In this document: positions 18,828-26,522 of the stretch, piece after piece
How the letters are laid out: every line of letters starts with the position of its first letter
How positions within the stretch are numbered: the stretch's first letter is position 1
Assembly: GCF_030406045.1 (NCBI RefSeq)
Contig: NZ_CP128988.1
Location: forward strand, 1,957,438 to 2,021,437
From: Thiohalobacter sp. IOR34
Lineage (GTDB): Bacteria; Pseudomonadota; Gammaproteobacteria; Thiohalobacterales; Thiohalobacteraceae
Direction: 5' to 3'
Length of the DNA stretch: 64,000 bases
Program-made: the position numbers and the translations under genes
The notes under the pieces: model-generated
The model's database searches: none
Seen by the model: the letters and a program-made list of their open reading frames with translations, nothing else
What the model was told of the DNA's origin: nothing

Positions 18828-19649
18828 ATGGCCCAAACGACGACGGCAGACAACGCGGACGAACAGACGCCCCGCGAACTTCCCGACAACGCGGACCCGG
18901 CCGTGGACTACAAGACCGCCGCGGATCGTCCCGGCACCCTACGCGGCGACGCCTGCCTGGTGATCCAAACCCGGCAGGCGCAACGTCTGGTCTACGGCCG
19001 CAGGCAATCCCGAGAGCATCCCGGCATCATCGGGCTGGTCCGCTTCGGCATGCTGATGAAACGCATCTGGGTCTCGGCGATGCTGGACGACCCTTACGCG
19101 GACTGGTTTCTGCTGCAAGTCCATGAGGCCCTCGAAACCGGCCGCAGTGAGATCCAGAAGATGCGAACCGAAATGGACGAGCTGTTGCGCTCGACACGTG
19201 GGGTGGAGATCGCCATCGCCCACTCCCTCAAACCGGCCCGTGTTCCGCTCCAGTTTGCCAACCCCTACGGCTACATGGGCGCCTATCTGGTGGGCGACTA
19301 CGACGAACTGGTCTGCGCGGTGCTCACCGCCCGGCACGTCGGCCTGCTCGGCCGAGACCCCGCCGAGCAGATGTTGCACCGAGGCGGCCGACTGATCCGC
19401 CGCGCCTTCCTGCTTCCCACCCAGTGGAAACACTGTGCCGTCGATCGCAACGATGTGCGCCAGGACAACCAGCGCGCCCAGGCGGCGCGTACCGCCATGG
19501 GGGAACTGCCGCAGGAGGTTCTGGACGGCACGCGCCGAGCCCGCCACGCCCCGGAGATCCGGAATCAATCAACGTCGGCTGCGCCAGTGAGCAAAGGCTT
19601 CCTTTCTGCTCGCGCCACCGGCGACACGCAGGCGGCCCATGGCGAGTAG
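18828..19649 (+). CDS. PFL_4669-type integrating conjugative element protein
   Basis: A 273-residue protein preceded by GGAGG at 18815-18819. It has the features of the PFL_4669 (TIGR03761) family of PFGI-1-like ICEs: LRGDACLVIQTRQAQRLVYGR, IIGLVRFGMLMKRIW, and a NPYGYMGAYLVGDYDELV block followed by ARHVGLLGR. No enzyme motif is visible and the biochemical role is unknown. Its place between the replication-type gene and ssb matches the usual gene order of this ICE class. Confidence 0.8.
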   Translation: MAQTTTADNADEQTPRELPDNADPAVDYKTAADRPGTLRGDACLVIQTRQAQRLVYGRRQSREHPGIIGLVRFGMLMKRIWVSAMLDDPYADWFLLQVHEALETGRSEIQKMRTEMDELLRSTRGVEIAIAHSLKPARVPLQFANPYGYMGAYLVGDYDELVCAVLTARHVGLLGRDPAEQMLHRGGRLIRRAFLLPTQWKHCAVDRNDVRQDNQRAQAARTAMGELPQEVLDGTRRARHAPEIRNQSTSAAPVSKGFLSARATGDTQAAHGE

Positions 19650-19671
19650 ATAACAGCGGGGGAATTCGAAA

Positions 19672-20118
19672 GTGATACGAGTGGACACAAAAGGCCCTTT
19701 ATTACCCTTTAAGGGTAAGGGGGGCGCCCGGGTTCGTATGCGGGAACTGGAGAGGAAGCAGGCGGAGATCGAGTCACGCATGCGCAAGCTCGCGCAGGAG
19801 TTCCAGGCGACCTTCCGTTCCCCGCGGGTTGCCCACCTGGTGGTGCACCATCATGGCGGCTACTTCAATCTGCGCTGGCGTGCGACCGGCAACAATGGAC
19901 GCGGCCAGACGTTCTTCGAGCTCACTACCACCGACCAGGGCCAGCGGGTATTGGCCAGGCTGCCACCGGTCGTGCGGCCGCTGATCCTGCGCTTCGAGCG
20001 GCAACGTCTGGAACTGAACCTCGCCTCCAGCATTTGCCAGCACGAACTGCGGCGGCTGCGCGATTACCTGGTGAAACTGGAGGCGCTTCGCACCTGCCAG
20101 AACGAAAACCCGCCGTGA
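19672..20118 (+). CDS. DUF3158-like ICE protein
   Basis: About 148 residues. The segment GPLLPFKGKGG near the N-terminus and the following coiled helix (RELERKQAEIESRMRKLAQ) resemble DUF3158 proteins, which commonly lie between the PFL_4669-type gene and ssb in these elements, as here. The GTG at 19672 keeps the PFKGK motif and has GGGGGAA upstream; the ATG at 19738 would remove it. The codons for LLPFKG form the palindrome TTACCCTTTAAGGGTAA (19702-19718). Confidence 0.62.
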   Translation: MIRVDTKGPLLPFKGKGGARVRMRELERKQAEIESRMRKLAQEFQATFRSPRVAHLVVHHHGGYFNLRWRATGNNGRGQTFFELTTTDQGQRVLARLPPVVRPLILRFERQRLELNLASSICQHELRRLRDYLVKLEALRTCQNENPP

Positions 20119-20199
20119 ATCGAAATACGGTTTCCACTGTGCGGCCCAAGGTGTCTGTGATGCCATGGTGGTGACAATCTGACCCCAGGAGGAATCGAG

Positions 20200-20595
20200 A
20201 TGAGTACATTGTTCAGCGGTACCGGCAATTTGGGCAATGCCCCTGACTTGAAACATGTCGAAGTGGACGGCGAACAGCGGCCCGTGGCCGACATGCGGAT
20301 CTTCTTCGATCGCCGCGTCAAACAGGAGGACGGCAGCTTCGCGGATGGTGGCGGTTTCTGGGTGACGGCCAGCATTTGGGGCTGGCGGGCCGAGGCGGCG
20401 GCGAAGTTGCTGCCCAAGGGCGCCCGCATCTTCGCCCGCGGCCGGTTGCGGGAAGAGACCTGGGAAGACGACCAGGGTGAGCAGCATACCCAGCTGCGCC
20501 TCGATGCCGACTACCTCACGGTGGACCTGCTGTGCGTCGACGAGTTGACCGTGCGCTCCAAGTCGGACCCGGTGGACGACGAGGAATCGGACTGA
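20200..20595 (+). CDS. ssb: ICE single-stranded DNA-binding protein
   Basis: The 131-residue protein has an OB-fold pattern (STLFSGTGNLGNAPDLK, FWVTASIWGWRAEAAAKLLPKGARIFARGRL) and an acidic tail (DDEESD) without the DDDIPF-type tip of chromosomal SSB. It is expected to coat single-stranded DNA during element replication or transfer. A strong AGGAGG at 20188-20193 precedes the ATG. Confidence 0.85.
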   Translation: MSTLFSGTGNLGNAPDLKHVEVDGEQRPVADMRIFFDRRVKQEDGSFADGGGFWVTASIWGWRAEAAAKLLPKGARIFARGRLREETWEDDQGEQHTQLRLDADYLTVDLLCVDELTVRSKSDPVDDEESD

Positions 20596-20628
20596 TGGAT
20601 CAGGATCGCTCGGGGACCCCTGTAAACC

Positions 20629-21540
20629 ATGGCTGGCAACAGACAACACGCCGTGGACGGCAATGCCGAGGTAGACCGTCCGACTCCGAGTGCCACGTGG
20701 CACCGAACCGCGACGGCGCCGCATGAACGGCTTGGGGTTGAGACGAGCGTGCGGCAACTCGACGTGGACCTGCTTCGCCCGGGGCGCTACCAACCCCGCC
20801 GCAAGTTCACTTCCGAGGCGCTTGCGGAGCTGGCCGAATCCATCCGCACCGAGGGTGTGGTGCAACCGATCATCGTCCGCCCCCTCCCCGACACGGCACC
20901 GACACGCTACGAGATCATCGCCGGCGAGCGCCGCTGGCGCGCCGCCCAACTGGCGGGACTCCAGCACATCCCCGCCCTGGTACGATCCACCGACGACCGC
21001 TCCACCCTGGTCCAAGCCCTGGTGGAGAACATCCAGCGCGAGGACCTCAACCCCGTGGAGGTGGCGCGCGGCGTGGAGCGCCTGATCAGCGAGTTTCGGC
21101 TGACGCACCAGGAGGCCGCCCGCCGGCTCGGCCGTTCACGCGACAGCATCACGCATCTTCTCCGGATCCTGAAACTGGAACCTCCGGTCCTGGCCCAGGT
21201 CGAGGACGGCCGGCTTAGCCTCGGACACGCCAAGCTGCTGGCAGGACTGCCGCAGCCCATGCAGCGCCGTCTGGCGGACGAAACCATCCACAAGGGGCTG
21301 TCGGTCCGGGCGCTGGAGCGGCGGATCCGCGCCCTGAACGGCGCACCCGAGCGGCGGTCAGACGCCCACAGCCGGCGTGACGCCGACATCGTGCGCCTCG
21401 AGCAGCGGGTGGGTGAAATCGTCGGCGCGGAGACCCGGGTCGACTATGAGCCGGAACGTGGCCGAGGGCGGATCTCGTTCACCTTCCACTCTCTGGAGGC
21501 CTTGGAGGGGATTCTGGAACGGCTGGGATTCCACGGGTAG
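20629..21540 (+). CDS. parB: second ParB-family protein, short chromosomal type
   Basis: The roughly 303-residue protein has the canonical ParB core: ELAESIRTEGVVQPIIVRP, the CTP-binding GERRWRAAQ, ALVENIQREDLNP and a helix-turn-helix (LTHQEAARRLGRSRDSITHLLR), with a C-terminal dimerisation domain. It is the second ParB in the window, and only one ParA is seen. A parS-like palindrome lies in its own 5' coding region (20690-20703). The first 40 residues are poorly conserved and a later start is possible. Confidence 0.83.
   Translation: MAGNRQHAVDGNAEVDRPTPSATWHRTATAPHERLGVETSVRQLDVDLLRPGRYQPRRKFTSEALAELAESIRTEGVVQPIIVRPLPDTAPTRYEIIAGERRWRAAQLAGLQHIPALVRSTDDRSTLVQALVENIQREDLNPVEVARGVERLISEFRLTHQEAARRLGRSRDSITHLLRILKLEPPVLAQVEDGRLSLGHAKLLAGLPQPMQRRLADETIHKGLSVRALERRIRALNGAPERRSDAHSRRDADIVRLEQRVGEIVGAETRVDYEPERGRGRISFTFHSLEALEGILERLGFHG
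20690..20703 (+). promoter_or_regulatory. parS-like palindrome, copy 2
   Basis: GTGCCACGTGGCAC, identical to 18781-18794, lies inside the 5' end of the short parB gene, where it encodes SATWH. Finding a perfect CACGTG-centred 14-mer twice in 2 kb beside parA/parB genes makes a partition site plausible. Confidence 0.6.
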
Positions 21541-21613
21541 GCGCTGTAATGCATCCGCAGCCAAATAAGATTCACGGCATTTTCCAAACTCTATGGACCA
21601 CAAGGAGCCCCCT

Positions 21614-22069
21614 ATGTTTGACTTTCAATTTGAGCTCGTACGACCAGAGAATGCTATTGAATTTGAGTTTGATGATTTCTGCCGACACCTCGAAATAGCC
21701 ATGACGGCGGGATCCTCGCTGATACCGGCTTCTGACCCTGAGGAAATTGGGCTGATCCATATCGAGGAGGATGGCGAGCAGATGAAAGTTAGCTTCACGG
21801 ACTGTCCCATGAATCGCGCCATGTTTGCAGTCAAGCGGAGCTTCAACGATCCAACGAAATTCATGAGCTTCATGTGGCGCTTCTGGGCGCTCATGGACCT
21901 TGTACGGGAGGATGGGCTGCGACCGTGGTGTCAGCCGTCCAATGAGACCGAGGGCGCAATCACTATCCCCTCAGAGGTTCTCGATGTGGCCAGACGCATG
22001 CGACTGAACAAGCGCGGTGCGTTCAATGTTCGTAATTTCCGGAAACTCGTAGCTCAATCGGCTATGTAA
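21614..22069 (+). CDS. hypothetical protein
   Basis: A 151-residue protein. The start at 21614 is preferred because AAGGAG sits eight bases upstream, although the frame opens at an ATG at 21593. The sequence is acidic with aromatic-rich segments (FMSFMWRFWALMDLV) and no clear membrane helix or known motif. It follows the short parB on the same strand. I do not recognise the family. Confidence 0.6.
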   Translation: MFDFQFELVRPENAIEFEFDDFCRHLEIAMTAGSSLIPASDPEEIGLIHIEEDGEQMKVSFTDCPMNRAMFAVKRSFNDPTKFMSFMWRFWALMDLVREDGLRPWCQPSNETEGAITIPSEVLDVARRMRLNKRGAFNVRNFRKLVAQSAM

Positions 22070-22101
22070 GCCAAAGAGCTTGAGCTTCCAGTGGTTAATG
22101 A

Positions 22102-22383
22102 CTAGGCCGCGAGCTCGACCCGGATGCTCTTACCCAAGGCCTTGGCGGCACGCTCCAGGGTCAGCAGCGTAACCGAAGGATTGTCGGGATCGAGCAGCCG
22201 TTCCAGGGCGGAGCGACTGGTTTTCATCCGCTTGGCCAGTTGGGTCTTGGTCAGCTTCTGCTCCTTCATGAGTTCCTTGAGCTGGTAAGCGATCACGCGC
22301 TTGACGGCAATGGCTTCCGCTTCCGCAAGCACACCTTCCTCTTCAAGAAAATCATCAAAGGTACTACCGATGTGTTTGCTCAT
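22102..22383 (-). CDS. HigA-type antitoxin, XRE helix-turn-helix
   Basis: The 93-residue protein has a Cro/C1-type helix-turn-helix in its C-terminal half (KLTKTQLAKRMKTSRSALERLLDP). It follows the toxin gene on the minus strand with a one-base gap, the toxin-first order typical of higBA. It would neutralise the toxin and repress the shared promoter. Confidence 0.85.
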   Translation of the reverse strand: MSKHIGSTFDDFLEEEGVLAEAEAIAVKRVIAYQLKELMKEQKLTKTQLAKRMKTSRSALERLLDPDNPSVTLLTLERAAKALGKSIRVELAA

Positions 22384-22384
22384 A

Positions 22385-22729
22385 TCACTTCTCCAGGTTG
22401 GCTTTGCGGTCTTTGGCCAGTTGCAGGTCTACTTGTGGTGTCTTCTGTGACTTCTTGATGAATCCATGCAAAAGAATCATCTGCTCACCTTTCACCGTAA
22501 ACAGGATTCTGGCGATGCGTTTATCGAGCCGGCACCTGACTTCCCAAAGCCCATGGTCCATTTTCCGCACCACGGGCATGCCCAAAGGCCAGCCGTATTG
22601 AACCGTCTTGATATCGCCGCCGATAGCCTTCTTGTCCTGTTTGCTCAAACCCTTCAGCCACTCACGGACCGGTTCGTTCCCCGACTCCGTTCGGTAGAAA
22701 ACCACTTCAAGAGACATATCGGCATCCAC
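22385..22729 (-). CDS. HigB/RelE-type toxin
   Basis: The 114-residue protein has the RelE-superfamily fold signature of phage Gp49-like/HigB toxins: VREWLKGLSKQDKKAIGGDI, LWEVRCRLDKRIARILFTV and a lysine-rich end. Such toxins cleave mRNA at the ribosome. An in-frame ATG at 22717 (MSLEVVFYR) is an alternative start. The pair may stabilise the ICE after excision. Confidence 0.85.
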   Translation of the reverse strand: MDADMSLEVVFYRTESGNEPVREWLKGLSKQDKKAIGGDIKTVQYGWPLGMPVVRKMDHGLWEVRCRLDKRIARILFTVKGEQMILLHGFIKKSQKTPQVDLQLAKDRKANLEK

Positions 22730-22738
22730 GCGGAAAAG

Positions 22739-22756
22739 TGTACCATATTTGGTACA
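22739..22756 (-). promoter_or_regulatory. operator-like palindrome upstream of the higBA-type pair
   Basis: TGTACCA (22739-22745) and TGGTACA (22750-22756) form an inverted repeat with a four-base spacer, ten bases upstream of the toxin start. This is the usual place for a HigA binding site. Confidence 0.6.
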
Positions 22757-22860
22757 TACTGCAACCCTTTGAACGAAATGATGTTTTCGACATAATATAC
22801 TATGAAATTAACCCAGTCCTTTAAAATCAATACGTTATCGGAAGTTTCGTTGAATTTACC

Positions 22861-23097
22861 ATGTTCTCGCCTGACGATGAACTCACCCCAGGCCAGGCCG
22901 CGGACCTCCTGAACGTCTCCAGGTCTTACCTGGACAGGCTCCTGGAACAGGGTGACATCCCGGCCCGGAACCGGGGCGGTCAATGCCGGCTGCGCCTCCG
23001 GGACGTGCTGGAATACAAGGAGCGCAGCCAACGGCTGCGTGCCCGCTGCCTGGATGCGCTGACCGCCCAAGCCCAGGACCTCGACATGGGGTACTGA
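22861..23097 (+). CDS. orphan excisionase-fold antitoxin (VapB-like)
   Basis: The 78-residue protein has a MerR/excisionase-type helix-turn-helix (LTPGQAADLLNVSRSYLDRLLEQGDIPA) and a C-terminal LDALTAQAQDLDMGY. That combination is typical of antitoxins encoded just upstream of PIN-domain toxins. No PIN gene follows; the next 270 bp are RNA-structure-rich noncoding DNA. It may be an orphan antitoxin, or have been recruited as an ICE excisionase or regulator. The ribosome site is weak. Confidence 0.65.
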   Translation: MFSPDDELTPGQAADLLNVSRSYLDRLLEQGDIPARNRGGQCRLRLRDVLEYKERSQRLRARCLDALTAQAQDLDMGY

Positions 23098-23102
23098 GAA
23101 TT

Positions 23103-23275
23103 GCTTTGAATCGTCGATAACGTTTTTGCCTTGATGCACCCCTCACATCTGTTAGATTCAAGATAGTTTTACCGTCACCGTTGCGGATTTAACGGTACCC
23201 TTGCCGGTTTTTCCGGCGTCCCATGCGCCTTTGTCGGATCGCGAGACAGGCGCGGCGGCCTGAGGGCCGTCGATC
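23103..23275 (+). ncRNA. multi-hairpin RNA element, copy A
   Basis: Helices in order: TTGAATC/GATTCAA (23106-23112, 23155-23161); ACCGTTG/TAACGGT (23177-23183, 23190-23196); the linker CCCTTGC (23198-23204); GCCGG/CCGGC (23203-23207, 23213-23217); GCGCCT/AGGCGC (23225-23230, 23248-23253); and a GGCC hairpin to 23271. The order and linker match copies B, C and D, with different bases in the stems. Confidence 0.65.
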
Positions 23276-23350
23276 CACCCTTCATCCACCCTGCCGGGGG
23301 AAGTCATTCCCCGTCCAGGGGCTGTGCTTTCTCCGGTGTTTTTCAACCAA
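23276..23350 (+). promoter_or_regulatory. hairpin leader 1
   Basis: This lies upstream of the DUF3577 gene. CCGGGGGAA pairs broadly with the CTTTCTCCGG region, and CCCC-GTCCA-GGGG forms the inner hairpin. A T-rich stretch, CAACC and GAGGAG follow before the ATG. Confidence 0.55.
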
Positions 23351-23365
23351 TGAGGAGAATGCACC

Positions 23366-23779
23366 ATGCAAAACTCATCTCAACCCAAGTACTTCGATCT
23401 TCATACTACCGGCATCGGTTACCTGAACCGGGTCCGGGAAGTGAAGCCCGAGCGGGGTTGACCGTTTCTGGCGGTGGACATCTCCGCTCTGCACGGCAGC
23501 GCCGACAGCGTCGAGTACACCCGCTTCGATTGCCGGGTGTCCGGCCAGACGGCGCAGGATATCGTCCGTCAGTTGAAGCCTGCCATCGAGGACGGGCGCA
23601 CTGTTCTGGTGGGTTTCAAGATCGGCGACCTGTATGCGGAAACCTTCACCTACGAGCGCGGTGAGCGAGCCGGTCAGACCGGTATCAGCCTGAAAGCCCG
23701 CTTGCTCAGGATCGGCTGGGCCAAGGTGGACGGTGAACCGGTCACCCTGCCCTCCGCCGACCAGGAACAGGCCGCCTGA
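23366..23779 (+). pseudogene. DUF3577 (STY4534-like) ICE gene with an in-frame TGA
   Basis: From the ATG at 23366 (GAGGAG upstream) the frame reads QPKYFDLHTTGIGYLNRVRE, then hits TGA at 23459-23461 (codon 32). It continues in the same frame as PFLAVDISALHGSADSVEY to a stop at 23777-23779. The two parts together make a normal-length protein of about 137 residues of the DUF3577/STY4534 family. A downstream start at 23474 would lose the conserved N-terminus. A point mutation, readthrough or sequencing error would explain it. Confidence 0.78.
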
Positions 23780-23810
23780 TCCGCATCCGGACGGGGCCTG
23801 CTCCTGTTCC

Positions 23811-23875
23811 ATTCAACCACCCCGACGGGGAGACCCTCTCCCCACCCGGGGGACGCGTCTCCCCGTTTTTTTCAA
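23811..23875 (+). promoter_or_regulatory. hairpin leader 2, terminator-like
   Basis: ACGGGGAGAC (23825-23834) pairs with GTCTCCCCGT (23857-23866). Inside it, CCCC-ACCC-GGGG (23840-23851) forms a second helix. Seven T residues follow directly (23866-23872), so the element looks like an intrinsic terminator or attenuator 19 bp before the DUF3275 start. Confidence 0.75.
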
Positions 23876-23893
23876 GACACAAGGAGATGCACC

Positions 23894-24442
23894 ATGCTCA
23901 AACTCAGCGGCGTATTGACCATCCGTACCATCAACGGCCGTAACGGCCCGTTCAATGTCGGCCGGCTCGTGACCGATCTCGGCGAGTTTTCCGTCAAGGA
24001 CACGCTCCTCGACCAGTACGAGGAAGGCAAGTACGAGGGGGATTTCGGCATCAGCCGTATCTATCCCTCCTACTACCTGGCCGGCGGGCGCCTGGTCGTT
24101 GAGGTCCGGGCCACGCTGGAGACCATGGCGTTGGCCGGGATCGACGAACTCACGGCCGAGGACGTGGCCCCCGCGGTGGAACCCGATCCCATCGAGGAGA
24201 CGCCACCGGCCACCATGCCGCAGCCCGCTCCGAGCGGCGACGAGCCCACCGAGGGGGATGATGAGGATCCTGACGTTCGCCTGTTCGGTGAACTGTGGCC
24301 GTTGGGCGCGAAGGTCAAGCTCGACCCCACCGTGGACCGAGCCCGTTTCCGCCGGCAGAAGGAACGGCTCAAGAGCCTGGGCTATCAGTTCCGGCCCCTG
24401 GGCCAGTTCTGGGAAAAGCCGGCCGAAGAGGAAGCGGCCTGA
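23894..24442 (+). CDS. DUF3275-like ICE protein
   Basis: A 182-residue protein with an N-terminal beta-rich domain (LKLSGVLTIRTINGRNGPF, FGISRIYPSYY), an acidic proline-rich linker (about residues 95-135) and a C-terminal helical module (RARFRRQKERLKSLGYQF). This fits DUF3275, found in PFGI-1-like ICEs. The role is unknown. AAGGAG precedes the ATG, and the gene has its own hairpin leader. Confidence 0.75.
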   Translation: MLKLSGVLTIRTINGRNGPFNVGRLVTDLGEFSVKDTLLDQYEEGKYEGDFGISRIYPSYYLAGGRLVVEVRATLETMALAGIDELTAEDVAPAVEPDPIEETPPATMPQPAPSGDEPTEGDDEDPDVRLFGELWPLGAKVKLDPTVDRARFRRQKERLKSLGYQFRPLGQFWEKPAEEEAA

Positions 24443-24807
24443 TCCACGACCGGCCGGAAGGGGCATCCTGCCCCTTCCGGACTGCGGTTTCGGACCGGTG
24501 ACCGGGGAAGGTCTGCGGCCTTCCCGGAGCCTCCCGGGCGGGGGTTGCGGGAAGGCCGCAAGGCCTTCTGCCTCAATCGTCACCGGCCGCCCGCTGTCGG
24601 GAAAAGGCGGGTCCCTTTGTGCGGAGAGACCGCGCCCATGTATGTGGGACCCACCACCCCGATACGGGTCCGGCGACACGAGACAACCCGGTCGCACGGC
24701 AGGACCGCGTTGTTTCCATCGCGCGGGGTTGCCGGTCTCAGACCGGTCGATACTGCCCACGTCGGCAACACCCCGACAACGGCGCACTTGAAACAGGATT
24801 GACGACG
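24443..24807 (+). other. hairpin-rich noncoding stretch
   Basis: No convincing gene is present. A perfect 12-bp hairpin, CCGGAAGGGGCA/TGCCCCTTCCGG (24454-24480), follows the DUF3275 stop. Others include GGGAAGG/CCTTCCC near 24506, GAAGGCC-GCAA-GGCCTTC near 24551 (a GNRA-type loop), and CCGGTCT/AGACCGG enclosed by GTTGCCG/CGGCAAC around 24725-24770. It leads directly into RNA copy B. Confidence 0.6.
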
Positions 24808-25037
24808 GGAAGATCCCCGCGTGCGGGGGTCTTTCCGCAGGGCTTGCGGTTCCGACCTTTGCCGAACCTTGCGGAAAGACTCGCAACGATTGTGGTGGCG
24901 ACTCTCAGTCGCGCCCTGCCGGCCTCGTCCGGCACCCTTGCCTGCCCCGCTGTGGGCGGGCGCCCTGAAAGCACCTTGGTCTGGCCGGGAAGGAGGTGCA
25001 GCGGTCCCCGTTTCATAAGGGGACCGTCGGTCTTTTT
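24808..25037 (+). ncRNA. multi-hairpin RNA element, copy B
   Basis: Helices in order: GATCCCCGC/GCGGGGGTC (24811-24830); TTTCCGCA/TGCGGAAA (24831-24876); GCGACT/AGTCGC near 24897-24911; TGCCGG/CCGGCA (24916-24933); the linker CCCTTGC (24934-24940); GCCTGCCC/GGGCGGGC (24939-24960); GCACCT/AGGTGC (24970-24998); and CGGTCCCC/GGGGACCG (25001-25025). Six T residues follow (25032-25037), so the 3' end resembles an intrinsic terminator. Confidence 0.7.
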
Positions 25038-25038
25038 T

Positions 25039-25185
25039 CAACGTCCCTGTCCGGGAGTCTCCACTCCCGGTCCGGGGGTCGGTTTCTCCTGGGCGGTCTA
25101 CCGCCTCCCTGCGGGGGTCCACCAAAGCGGCCTCCCACAGGCTGTTTTGGGGACCTCCATCGTGGAGGCACAACCAACAGAGGAG
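25039..25185 (+). promoter_or_regulatory. hairpin leader 3, divergent
   Basis: CCGGGAGT-CTCC-ACTCCCGG (25050-25069) is followed by GGCGGT/ACCGCC (25092-25105) and CCTCCA-TCG-TGGAGG (25154-25168), ending in AGGAG before the small gene at 25192. It is longer and less conserved than the other leaders. Confidence 0.5.
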
Positions 25186-25191
25186 AAACAC

Positions 25192-25410
25192 ATGTCACTC
25201 AAGACCCCCGAACAGGTAAACCTGCAATCCAGTAACGGCCTGCTGAGTATCGGCAACACGGCGTGCCGCATCGAACCGCTTTCCAAGCGAATGGATGCCA
25301 CCGTCGAAACAGCCGATACGTCTTGCACGGCCGCTGCACCGTTCCCCGATTTCGAGATCGAGCTGTTGAACCAGCACGGCATCGAGGGGATACACATCTA
25401 CTTCAACTGA
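25192..25410 (+). CDS. small hypothetical ICE protein
   Basis: A 72-residue protein whose ATG at 25192 follows AGGAG. It contains SSNGLLSIGNTACRIEPLS and ends in FEIELLNQHGIEGIHIYFN. The open frame extends further upstream, but that part is noncoding RNA-element sequence. There is no recognised domain. Its position within the leader-preceded gene series supports it being real. Confidence 0.6.
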   Translation: MSLKTPEQVNLQSSNGLLSIGNTACRIEPLSKRMDATVETADTSCTAAAPFPDFEIELLNQHGIEGIHIYFN

Positions 25411-25435
25411 GGATACGGGCGGCCGCCAGGCCGCC

Positions 25436-25513
25436 GTTCCTTCCATCGACCCCGCGGGGCATCGCCATGCCCCACGGGGCCGTGGTGCGCCCCGCTTTCA
25501 CTCAATCCGAAAG
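25436..25513 (+). promoter_or_regulatory. hairpin leader 4
   Basis: CGGGGC (near 25456) pairs with GCCCCG (near 25491) around an inner CCCC-ACG-GGGC hairpin. A CTCAATCC stretch and AAGGAGG follow before the ATG at 25524. Confidence 0.6.
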
Positions 25514-25523
25514 GAGGTACACC

Positions 25524-26012
25524 ATGGGATGGCTGTTCACATACGGCACAAGCAAGGCCGACATCATCCGTGACTTGACCGCACCGGAAGAGAACGAGAC
25601 GCGGCGCTGGGAAACCATCGCCCACTGCGTGCGCGGCAACGTGCTCTGGGCGGTGATTGAAATCACCTACAAGCAGGAGAACCGGTGCAAGCGGTTCATC
25701 GCCTGCTACCTGCTCGCCAAGCAGGATGGATGCGGCTGGGGGTACAAGGACATGGAGGAATCCATGCATCCCTATTACTACTCCTGTCCGCTGAAGTACC
25801 TGGACATGGTGCCGGTCGCCAACGCCGACTGGCGCGACCAGGTCCGGGACTACCACCGGGACCGCAACCGGAAGGTCGAGATCGGCCAGAAGGTCGGCAT
25901 CAAGGGTTCCACCATACCGTGGGTGGTCATCACATCGTTGCATCCGTTGACCGGCGAGTACGGCGGCAGGCGCTATCGCGTGCCCCGCCGCATGCTCGGC
26001 GACGTGCTCTGA
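25524..26012 (+). CDS. hypothetical ICE protein, possibly DUF6927
   Basis: A 162-residue protein with a strong AAGGAGG before the ATG. The N-terminus (GWLFTYGTSKADIIRDLTAP) and WGYKDMEESMHPYYYSCP resemble a small family common in plasmids and ICEs, which I tentatively place in DUF6927. It looks soluble and has no catalytic motif I can name. Earlier in-frame starts fall inside the previous gene and leader and are not used. Confidence 0.68.
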   Translation: MGWLFTYGTSKADIIRDLTAPEENETRRWETIAHCVRGNVLWAVIEITYKQENRCKRFIACYLLAKQDGCGWGYKDMEESMHPYYYSCPLKYLDMVPVANADWRDQVRDYHRDRNRKVEIGQKVGIKGSTIPWVVITSLHPLTGEYGGRRYRVPRRMLGDVL

Positions 26013-26079
26013 CCACCGTCATCACCCAATCGAACCAGCGAACGACACGCCGGTCGTTTGGGTTTCAAAGGAGGATGTC

Positions 26080-26424
26080 ATGTACGACTACCGTGAACGC
26101 GAACGGCGATTTCTCGATGCCTGGAAGCGTGGCGTTCTGTTGGCAGGCCAGGACTGTTTCAGGGTGAAGTCCCCGACGGTCGAAGCTGCCACGCACAAGC
26201 GCCAACTCGAGCCCGATTGGGACTACATCGAGGAGACCATCACGGCACGCAGTCGCGGCGAAGCCGCGTTTCTTGCTGCGATGTGCTCGTTCTACAACGC
26301 CGAGTGGGGCCAATCGTTGCTGGTTCGTGCCGGCTATCCGAACCTCTGCGACCTGGCCTCGAAGCTGGATGAACCCCATGCGGGGATCGTCGCGGAGCTC
26401 TTTCTCAATTACCCCGGGTGGTAA
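26080..26424 (+). CDS. hypothetical ICE protein
   Basis: A 114-residue soluble protein (YDYRERERRFLDAWKRGVLL at the start, AELFLNYPGW at the end), preceded by AAGGAGG. I do not recognise its family. The stop codon lies in the loop of a CCGGGTG/CACCCGG hairpin (26414-26432). This gene lacks the usual GGGGAGA-type leader; its upstream gap is only 67 bp. Confidence 0.62.
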   Translation: MYDYRERERRFLDAWKRGVLLAGQDCFRVKSPTVEAATHKRQLEPDWDYIEETITARSRGEAAFLAAMCSFYNAEWGQSLLVRAGYPNLCDLASKLDEPHAGIVAELFLNYPGW

Positions 26425-26439
26425 TCACCCGGACACATT

Positions 26440-26512
26440 CTTTCAACCCGGTCGGGGCGCACACTCCCCGACGGGGGTGCGCTTCTCCGGCCATGTAACA
26501 CACCAACGAAAG
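26440..26512 (+). promoter_or_regulatory. hairpin leader 5
   Basis: GCGCAC (26457-26462) pairs with GTGCGC (26477-26482), enclosing CCCC (26466-26469) and GGGG (26473-26476). AAAGGAG follows before the ATG at 26523. The outer stem differs in sequence from leaders 2, 8 and 9 but keeps the fold. Confidence 0.65.
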
Positions 26513-26522
26513 GAGAAGCACA

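Noticed and set aside
19702-19718. TTACCCTTTAAGGGTAA palindrome as an operator
   Set aside because: It probably encodes the conserved PFKGK segment of the DUF3158-like protein, so the symmetry may be accidental; kept only as a note in that entry.
23459-23461. TGA as a selenocysteine codon
   Set aside because: The family is not a selenoprotein family as far as I know, and no SECIS-like structure or sel genes are visible nearby.
24619-25191. Upstream extension of the 72-residue gene to 263 residues
   Set aside because: The extra sequence is the hairpin-rich block and RNA copy B; the strong ribosome site is just before 25192.
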